The position numbers and the translations under genes are program-made. The notes beneath the pieces were generated by a model. It was not told where the DNA came from and made no database searches. It saw nothing but the letters and a program-made list of their open reading frames with translations. A stretch of 64,000 bases of DNA, taken from contig OZ020254.1 in NCBI GenBank assembly GCA_963971285.1, positions 18,444,932-18,508,931 on the forward strand. Direction: 5' to 3'. Shown in pieces: positions 58,601 to 64,000 of this stretch (positions are counted from its first letter, which is position 1; each line of letters begins with the position of its first letter). This stretch comes from Astropecten irregularis. Taxonomy: Eukaryota; Echinodermata; Asteroidea; Paxillosida; Astropectinidae.

Positions 58601-61600
58601 GTGTCTTTATGGTTTACTTGCAGAAAATCAAAAGACACCACTGCAGTTTCTGTTTTAATCAAAAGAGGGCTCACTCAAGAACTTAAGTTTGGATCACTGT
58701 ATGCTCTGGCTGTCTTTAGGAGAATACTGATAACATTGATGATGTTGTTTCTCTCTGATACAGAAACGGACGTTGTCAATCATAGCGCAGTTCTACGCTC
58801 ACATGTTGTGGCAGGATGAACATGCTCTTGAGGATGAACCTATAGGCGGTATCCTGGTGAGTGTCCTCAATCAGTTAGGCCTGGTTGTACTCTGGGAACT
58901 AGACATAACTTCCTGCATAGGGTGTTTACGAAACAGAGGCTCAGGCTCCAGCTCCATTTTGTGAATCCATTCTAAAATAACGGGTATCAAAATAGAAGCT
59001 TTTGGCTGTGGTTCGAAAGTAGATTTTCTAGTTTGGAAAGGAAAACAGAGGTTCAGCTTCAATGAAAAACCACATACGATATTTTCAGCATATGGATGAC
59101 AGAGCTGGAGCCTGAGCCGCCGTTTGGTAAACCCCCATAGCATGCTGAAGTCATATCCTTGGGGGGGAATTTCCCTGAGCACTAAAATTTATCTTAAAGG
59201 TAGTATCATACTTTGGTAGCATACCAAAATAGAAATCTTTACAGATTTACGTATAACTTACAGGGTATAAAGATGGTGATGGTAGAAACATACCATTACA
59301 ATTGTTATGCCTGAAATGCTGTATTTATCCAGAAAAGAGTCAAACCAAAACCGAAAAAAACGTTTTGATCTCGGGGTGAGATCAAAACTCCTGTGAAGAG
59401 ATTTAGAAATACCGTAGACATTTTCACAGTTTTCTAAAAAAAGTTGGCACCATATGGGACTTGGAAATTTCACAGATGACTGTTGCTGTATCTCTCTCGA
59501 TATTTTTGCCCATGAATCTCCATTTCTATGACAATAACCAAAGTATGAAGTTAATTTTATTAAAGGTACAATTCTTTATACATCTTGTTTGAAATTTGAT
59601 GTTCATCTTATCGTTCTGGAAATAGAGTGGTTTCTATGACTTCATGGCGGAGCGTTACATCCTGAAAGATGTCATGTATCTGTGCGTCCATGACTTCATC
59701 ACCTCACTCGTTGAGAACTCCGTCCTGAATAAGGTAAAAACCAGAACTAAATGAATCATGTTACATCGATGCCTTAAACTCTTCTGTAAATTTCAAGTCT
59801 TTAGTGTGTTTAATAGTTATTTGTTGAATGGCAAATGTTTATGTAATGTGTTAAGTTTGATATTTCATTATTCATGAATATTAAATGATTTTAGTGTGCA
59901 GGAGGTCGTGGGTTTGAATCCCACCTGAGCCAGCATGTGAATTTTTCACGTGCACTCACAAGCACTGAGTACACGGCGGTGAAGGGCAAGCCTAATTTGC
60001 ATATTTCATTATTGTTTAAAAAGCCGCATCCTCTTTGAGTGATCCCCCATGTACTGCTTTTCAGGTTGCAGCATTGCTAATGCTGCGCGTATCGTACTAT
60101 ATAGTGGAACGTTAGTATAATGAACACGCTGGGATGCACAGAAATTGTTCGTTATAGAGGTTGTTTGTTATAGTGAACAATGTTCAGCATCAGTTCGTTA
60201 AAGTGGTGTTCACTGTTCTTGCATGTGAGTGGTTTCGTGGCTTCTGACTGCCAAACAAACAAAGATAATCCACTTTTAAATATCAGGGATGCCACCAATA
60301 TAGGGCTTGATAGCTCAGTTGGTATGAGTGTTGGTAAGGTATTCCAGAGGTCGCTGGTTCGAATCCCGCTCACAGTCAATTTGTCAATGACTTTGTTTGA
60401 TATTTATTAATTGATGAGTATTTGATTGATTAATTAATTAATAATTAATAATTGGCTGATATGTATATTAGTCAATGTGGTAAATTTATTGATCAGATAA
60501 TCAATTTTTCCCAATATTTATTGATTGATTGACGGCGAATTGATTGATTCCTTTTCCTGGCAGGCGATCCAGATCTTTGCCCAGATTCTCATGGGTAATT
60601 TGGATGCAGCCGTCTTCCGATACTTACTGGTCATCAGTGATCTGATTGATCGTGTGGATTGGCAATATGTGGAGGACTTCAAGGCTTTCGCTACTGCAAT
60701 CTACCCGTTCCTGAATGTAAGCCCCGCCCTAACTTGCCTACCACGCCCGCACCACACCCTGAACACATCTGTACCACACTGTTGCCATGTCCTGCCACAC
60801 CCCTGCTACACCTATTTCACCCATGCCACGCCCATACCACACCTTCTGGTGGGGTTCGTATTCATGAGCACCACGTTGTGTTTCCACTGAGACAATCCCC
60901 CTGAAACAGAGTACAGCTACATTTTCACTCCCTTGTGTAAAACAGATACACCATTGCGGTTTGTTTCCATTAAAAGTTGCTGCTCATGTAATTCAATGAT
61001 AGCTTGTTAAATGGTAAACTGGGGCCAATTTCATGGCCCTGCTTAGCACAACAATTTGCTAAGCATGACATTTCTGTGTTAATAAAAACAGGATTAACAA
61101 CCAAAATTCCATGTATTGTGTATCGCTTGTGATTGTTCTTTGGCTGTTGTTCACTGACCATGAATATCAAATGGAATTTTTAATGGTGGTTTGTTTTATT
61201 GGGCAAGACATTTTTGTGCTAATCAATTTGTTGGTGCTTAGCAGCTCCATGAAATTGGCCCCTGGTTTGGTGCTAATAACTAAGAAACCCCAAAATAGAC
61301 AGGGTTTGGTGCTGTAATGATGATTCTGGGGTTTTGTTTTTCCACTTCTAGGAAGATGATATTGACCAGTTGCATCTTGGCTACACGTCCTTCAGTGAAA
61401 ACAAGGTGTCTAAGGCCTTGGTGTGCGAATATCTGATGTACATCATCCTCAAATACAGAGAACCTAGGTTCCAAGATGTAAGTTCTTTAAAGAACATCAG
61501 CGGAGACGGGGTCCATGTCAAAAAGCTTTATGATTCTTTTTTTTTTATCATCAAATAACCACAAAGGAAACTGACCGAATTGAAAGGTGAACAAAGAAAA

Positions 61601-62094
61601 ATTGACTGGAGCGGGATTCAAACCGGCGACTTCCTGGACACTGTACAGGCGCTCTTACCAACTGAGCCATCCAGCCAAACGTTGGTGGCGTCCCTAATAG
61701 TCAATCATCTTTTTTTGTTTGGCAGTCAGAAACCATGAAACCACACAGATACTGCTTTGCCAAACGAACAATGATAATAACACTGTTAAACTGGTTGCTA
61801 TGTAGAGCGCCCTCTATAGACAATGTTTACTTTTGAACTTGTATGTGTTGATATCCTCAGATTGAGAGCAAGTTACTGCAACGGCCGGGTAAGGAACTCG
61901 GCTTAATGAACCAGAAGGAGTTCACCGAGGCCGTGGACGCCATTTCTCCTCTGGCCAACGAGAAACTACGACATCGAATGTTTGCCGAGTCACTAGCTCA
62001 CTGCAGCGAAGGAAGCAAGGTGGCCATCATGCGCCTCTCCCGTATCCTTGGCACAGAATTGACTAAGCACACTCAAATCTCTCTCTATTGGTGA
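49608..62094 (+). CDS. Large coiled-coil protein, TSNAXIP1-like architecture (17 exons, 855 aa)
   Basis: Not firmly recognised. Exons: 49608-49656, 50829-50987, 51855-52008, 52849-53034, 53639-53796, 54418-54491, 55055-55261, 55411-55654, 56318-56502, 57128-57246, 57615-57852, 58337-58417, 58764-58856, 59626-59733, 60564-60716, 61352-61477, 61861-62094 (TGA). All phases match and the CDS is 2568 nt. Residues 17-69 form a helical region with an RAQVLFEVFDEVLPQLGIFK-type pattern, like the TSNAXIP1 N-terminal domain. Residues 121-235 and 260-395 are coiled coils. C466, C469, C476, H478, H490 and C492 form a possible zinc site split between exons 9 and 10. Residues 592-800 are helical (FYDFMAERY, AQILMG, IYPFL) and resemble the TSNAXIP1 C-terminal half. 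A ciliary or sperm role is only inferred from that resemblance. AATAAA follows the stop at 62103. Exon 1 (MEPDGGKMNVLDGYSP) is the least certain, chosen for its phase-matched donor. Confidence 0.75.
50245..50429. mobile_element. MITE family K copy
   Basis: GGCACCGTCATTCTTCTGAT and GGCCAATTCTCG at the left, GGCCAATCAGAGTAAAGG and GGTGCCGGCAAAATATAC at the right. Confidence 0.8.
50444..50797. mobile_element. TTAA-type MITE, subfamily 2 copy
   Basis: AGGTACAGTACAGAATTGGT start and ACCAATCATGTATTATACCT end, as at 26310-26662; flanking TTAA has decayed (TTTT/TTAT). It ends 31 bp upstream of exon 2 of the 855-aa gene. Confidence 0.8.
51100..51540. repeat. 109-bp tandem repeat of SINE head fragments (about 4 units)
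   Basis: Units with CATACCAGTGCTCTACC-like and CTGAGCTATCCAGCCCTA words recur at 51232, 51341 and 51450. Each unit carries the complement of the 5' half of the family A tRNA-like part (A box only), plus CCTCCCTATAGTCAACTATC and TTTGCTCAGGGTGCC. No B box is present. Confidence 0.85.
52060..52400. repeat. 19-bp minisatellite with TGAGTCA cores
   Basis: About sixteen units of TTGAGTCACTCAAAAGAAC and variants, in the intron between exons 3 and 4 of the 855-aa gene. TTGAGTCACTCAA is itself a 13-nt palindrome. At least five units keep TGAGTCA, the AP-1 core. Confidence 0.95.
52470..52705. repeat. 20-bp minisatellite, related to the preceding one
   Basis: About eleven units of GGAAACTCAAGTCACTCAAT and variants. 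It shares AAGTCACTCAA with the 19-bp array and probably derives from the same seed. Its open frames come from repetition, not coding. Confidence 0.95.
53060..53370. repeat. Dispersed repeat family M with internal tandem expansion
   Basis: GATCCTAGCAGGATCTTT and GTTTCGATCCTAGCAGG words are repeated three to four times, partly inverted (AAAGCCTTTGAGAAAGATCC near 53248). GGTCATTATTTTGGTTGA follows, as in the other copies. Confidence 0.7.
53467..53590. mobile_element. piggyBac-type MITE, internally deleted fragment
   Basis: Contains CCAAAAAAGAGTACAACCAA, ACAGATCAAAACTCCTTCAC and GTAAGTATGATGTTACGTTTAA; the left terminus is missing. Confidence 0.7.
53909..54140. mobile_element. MITE family H copy
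   Basis: GGGGCCTTTTCCAAACCTCG at the left and CGAGGTTTGGAAAATGCCC at the right; internal GCTGTGGATTTTCATGGAAG and AACCATAGCCAAAAGCCTC. Confidence 0.88.
54612..54905 (+). mobile_element. SINE family A copy
   Basis: Body with TACTGTTTCTCAGGTTGTAG, GATCCTTGGGATATAGCAG, TTCTGACTGCCAAACGAAC and a tRNA-like part (GGCTGGATGGCTCAGTTGAT, GATTCGAATTGCACTCTAG), then TTCACTTTTCAATGAC. B box mutated. Confidence 0.85.
55738..56076 (+). pseudogene. Non-LTR retrotransposon RT C-terminal fragment
   Basis: Reads LRRILGYRWWDHVSNERLLG, then MRLYSHVAIFPASDPARQIL, GRTRPVGRPHDTW and IAIRRFKDYRSR: the connector and C-terminal segment downstream of a non-LTR reverse transcriptase. The remainder of the element is absent. 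It lies in the intron after exon 8 of the 855-aa gene. Confidence 0.75.
56515..56955. repeat. GCTGTT/GCTGCT trinucleotide-type tract
   Basis: About 440 bp of GTTGCTGCTGTTGATGCTGC-type sequence immediately after the donor of exon 9. All three frames stay open, which produces spurious poly-Leu, poly-Ala/Val and poly-Cys frames fused to exon 9. Confidence 0.95.
57263..57520 (+). mobile_element. SINE family B copy plus the head of a second copy
   Basis: GGGCCTAGTGGTCTGGTG, GGGTTCGAATCCAGCCATGG, TCCTTGGGCAAGATGCTTTG and AGGTGTAAATGGGTACCTG. At 57469 a new head, GGGGTGCCATGGCCTAGTGG, begins and stops after about 50 bp. Confidence 0.85.
58921..59137. mobile_element. MITE family H copy, subfamily with GTTTACGAAAC ends
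   Basis: GTTTACGAAACAGAGGCTCA at the left, GAGCCGCCGTTTGGTAAAC at the right. Middle: GCTGTGGTTCGAAAGTAGA and TTCAATGAAAAACCACATAC. These ends link the tracts at 3150 and 6110 to this family. Confidence 0.88.
59198..59556. mobile_element. piggyBac-type MITE copy
   Basis: TTAA at 59194-59197, start AGGTAGTATCATACTTTGG, right end ACCAAAGTATGAAGTTAATTT (decayed). It lies 69 bp upstream of exon 14. Confidence 0.82.
60018..60400 (+). mobile_element. SINE family A copy with a nested short element
   Basis: AAAAGCCGCATCCTCTTTGA, CTTTTCAGGTTGCAGCATTG, then about 130 foreign bases (60095-60224: TATAGTGGAACGTTAGTATA ... GTTTGTTATAGTGAACA), then GTGAGTGGTTTCGTGGCTTC, TTGATAGCTCAGTTGG and GGTTCGAATCCCGCTC. 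Confidence 0.85.
61021..61262. mobile_element. MITE family D, complete copy
   Basis: GGGGCCAATTTCATGGCCCT start and GCTCCATGAAATTGGCCCC end; interior TGTTCACTGACCATGAATAT and TTTATTGGGCAAGACATTT. Confidence 0.88.
61548..61775 (-). mobile_element. SINE family A copy
   Basis: Reversed: ATCATCAAATAACCACAAAG, GGATTCAAACCGGCGACTTC, TCTTACCAACTGAGCCATCC, TAGTCAATCATC and TTTGGCAGTCAGAAACCATG. It lies between exons 16 and 17. Confidence 0.85.
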
Positions 62095-62102
62095 ATACAA
62101 GT

Positions 62103-62108
62103 AATAAA
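62103..62108 (+). terminator. AATAAA polyadenylation signal candidate
   Basis: AATAAA lies 8 bp after the stop of the 855-aa gene. The very short distance leaves room for alternatives further downstream, for example ATTTAGAATAAAC near 62668. Confidence 0.35.
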
Positions 62109-62141
62109 CTAGCTGTAAACTGCTCATCAGCCAAAAAATTA

Positions 62142-62389
62142 CCTTGGCCAATTTCATAGAGCTGCTTAAGCACAAAAATTTGCTTAAGCATGAAATGTCT
62201 TCCTTGATCAAACAGGATTACCAATCAAATTTTCATGTGATGTTGACTGCTTTTGACTTGTATTCAGCAATTGTTTCCTGAGCATAACATTCACAAGGAG
62301 TTTTGGCTGGCATACTGATTTTATTTACCAAGGATTTTGGTGCTTAGGTAAATGTTGGTGCTTAAGCAGCTCTATGAAATTGGCCCCTG
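62142..62389. mobile_element. MITE family D, complete copy
   Basis: TTGGCCAATTTCATAGAGC start and GCTCTATGAAATTGGCCCC end; inner arms GCTTAAGCACAAAAATTTGC and TTGGTGCTTAAGCAGC. Confidence 0.88.
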
Positions 62390-62523
62390 GGCATGAAGTA
62401 CTAAGATTAATCTTAAGTCTAAATTAATCTAAAGCAAAGTGTGATATCACAATACAAATCACTATTGTGATACTGACAACTCATCTTAAGATTAATCTTA
62501 GTGTTTGGTGAAATCCAGCCCAG
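62390..62523. mobile_element. Hairpin MITE adjoining the family D copy
   Basis: CTGGGCATGAAGTACTAAGA and ...GGTGAAATCCAGCCCAG ends, with inner palindromic words CTAAGATTAATCTTAAG and CTTAAGATTAATCTTAG. Confidence 0.75.
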
Positions 62524-62599
62524 AGTGCATAAAATGCTTGGAGTTAAGAGGGCCTGACGTTTCAATCTTAGCTGGATCTTTTTCATTGGCTAAATGACA

Positions 62600-63065
62600 A
62601 TGGGACAAGAACATGCAAGTAAAGATACACATAAATGGATAAGATGATCTCTTTTAGTACTTGATTTATTTAGAATAAACTAAATTCTAGAAAAGTCCAT
62701 CTCATTAGATTGAAATTATCGAAATTCAAATCATTTGCGGTCATAAAACACTTTTCGATTGTTTTCTTCTGATTAACATTCATTTTTTTCTTTACAAAAC
62801 TTCACCCATATAATCACACAAAGTTATGAAATGTAATGACATAATTATGATCAGTGTAATCAGACAACAGAAAAGTAAATTTTCCGTATATTTCAATTGG
62901 CAAAATATTTTGCTAAATATTTGTACATTTTGAAAGTGGTTGCATTCTTATTCACTAATCTAACACACAAAAACTGTTTGATAAAAGCTAATTCACAAAA
63001 TTTCAAAATTTGTATAATAGTATGAAATGTTTACATATAAATTGAAAATCTATTCAATCTATTAC
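62600..63065. other. AT-rich stretch without a gene
   Basis: Strongly A/T biased, no open frame over 60 codons, and no repeat recognised from elsewhere in the window. Confidence 0.6.
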
Positions 63066-63068
63066 AAT

Positions 63069-63200
63069 CATCAAATAACCACAAGAGAAACTGACTGAAT
63101 TTAAAGCCATTGAAAAGTGAACAAAGAAAAATTGACTGGAGCGGGATTCGAACTGACAATCTCCAGAATACTGTACCGGTGCACTACCAACTGAGCTATA
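63069..63200 (-). mobile_element. SINE family A fragment, abutting an opposite copy
   Basis: ATCATCAAATAACCACAAGA, GGATTCGAACTGACAATCTC and ACTACCAACTGAGCTAT on the minus strand. It stops at the A box, where a plus-strand copy of the same family starts with AAAAAAAGCAGCATCCTC. Confidence 0.82.
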
Positions 63201-63645
63201 AAAAAAGCAGCATCCTCTGATGGATACCCCATGTACTGTTCTCAGGTTGCAGCATTGCTGTGCATATCAAAAAAATGATCCTTGGGATATAGCATTATGT
63301 GAGTGGTTTCATGGCTTCTGATTGCCAAACGAACAAAGATAACTGACTAGTAGGGACATCTCCCAACATAGGGCTAGATAGCTCTCTAGGGCCAATTTTA
63401 TAGAGCTGCTTAGCACACAAAAATTGCTTAGCACAAAAATAGCTTGCCCAAAACATATGATATTCATGGGCAGCGAACAACAGCCAAAGAAATTGCAAGT
63501 GATACACAACACACGGACATTTGAAATTTGAAATCCTGTTTTTACTAAGACAGAAATGTCATGCTTAGCAAATGTTTGTGCTAAGCAGCTCTATGAAATT
63601 GGCCCCAGTTGGTAAGAAGGAGGCTGGTACATGTAGGGTATTGCA
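63201..63645 (+). mobile_element. SINE family A copy split by MITE family D
   Basis: GTACTGTTCTCAGGTTGCAG, ATCCTTGGGATATAGCA, TTCTGATTGCCAAACGAAC and GGGCTAGATAGCTC. It resumes after the MITE with AGTTGGTAAG, but the B box is not recognisable. Confidence 0.82.
63386..63606. mobile_element. MITE family D nested in SINE A
   Basis: TAGGGCCAATTTTATAGAGC start and GCTCTATGAAATTGGCCCC end. It sits between GATAGCTC and AGTTGGTAAG, which are contiguous in intact SINE A copies. Confidence 0.88.
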
Positions 63646-63649
63646 GTTA

Positions 63650-64000
63650 TTCATTTATTCCAAAATATACTGGAATGATGTATACACCATATGGGTCGGC
63701 CATTTTTGTTGGTAGCCTCAATTTTGTACAACCTCTTGGAGCAGCCCTTATGATTAGCACATAAATGTTACCTACACATTAGGCCTAAAAAAAAAAATTG
63801 TTGTGTTGCCCTCAGCGACCGACCGTAAAATGCCAAAACTTTGGGTTGGGATTTTTTTTTTTTTTTCTCTGAGTCCTAAAGTATAAAAACTCACAATTTT
63901 TGACAGAAAATGTAAGATTTAGCAGTAAAAAAGCGTGTCTCCTCAAAACGACCCAAGACCGTTGATTTATAAGCCCTGGTGACCATACATCCTGTATTTA
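63650..64000. other. Right edge, no gene seen
   Basis: Unassigned sequence with poly-A (63788-63797) and poly-T (63851-63866) runs. No exon with credible splice sites was found. Confidence 0.5.

Overview
This is a eukaryotic, AT-rich, repeat-rich window with intron-split genes. The best fit is a marine invertebrate deuterostome, most likely an echinoderm. This is inferred from human-like exon structures in RNASEH2A and CCDC149, abundant tRNA-derived SINEs and many short inverted-repeat elements (MITEs). No species can be named from the sequence alone.

Genes. Four protein-coding loci are supported by reconstructed exons with matching GT-AG phases. (1) 1286-3512, minus: the first four coding exons of a cytosolic Xaa-Pro aminopeptidase (XPNPEP1-like), running off the left edge. 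(2) 28655-34098, minus: a complete eight-exon RNASEH2A, 301 aa, with all four catalytic acids. (3) 34491-44829, plus: a complete twelve-exon CCDC149, 658 aa, head-to-head with RNASEH2A across about 390 bp. (4) 49608-62094, plus: a seventeen-exon, 855-aa coiled-coil protein. I do not firmly recognise the last one. Its architecture recalls the TSNAXIP1/C6orf118 group, with a Cys/His cluster in the middle.

The gene-poor block. From about 9.2 to 18.4 kb lie two tandem modules, each a leader of several hundred bases followed by a 103-bp satellite array (about 31 and 36 units). Nearly every unit carries a near-palindrome around CCATGG that resembles a weakened RFX X-box. The leaders are paralogous, and each carries a hairpin whose two arms have changed together. 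The first leader is split by a 0.5-kb insertion with an A-B-A'-B' inverted-repeat layout. From 18.6 to 23.5 kb is a second repeat field, with a 556-bp period and recurrent CAGCAGGTT motifs.

Mobile elements. There are two tRNA-derived SINE families; TTAA-flanked, piggyBac-type MITEs about 350 bp long; hAT-type MITEs with target duplications; several hairpin MITE families; and fragments of a non-LTR retrotransposon. Several insertions are nested and can be put in order. Introns also hold minisatellites: a 19-20 bp unit with AP-1-like cores, a GCTGTT-type tract, and a 109-bp tandem of SINE head fragments.

The genes look like ordinary housekeeping or cytoskeletal genes that do not work as a unit, except that RNASEH2A and CCDC149 probably share a divergent promoter. 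The unusual material is the satellite modules and the layered mobile elements.
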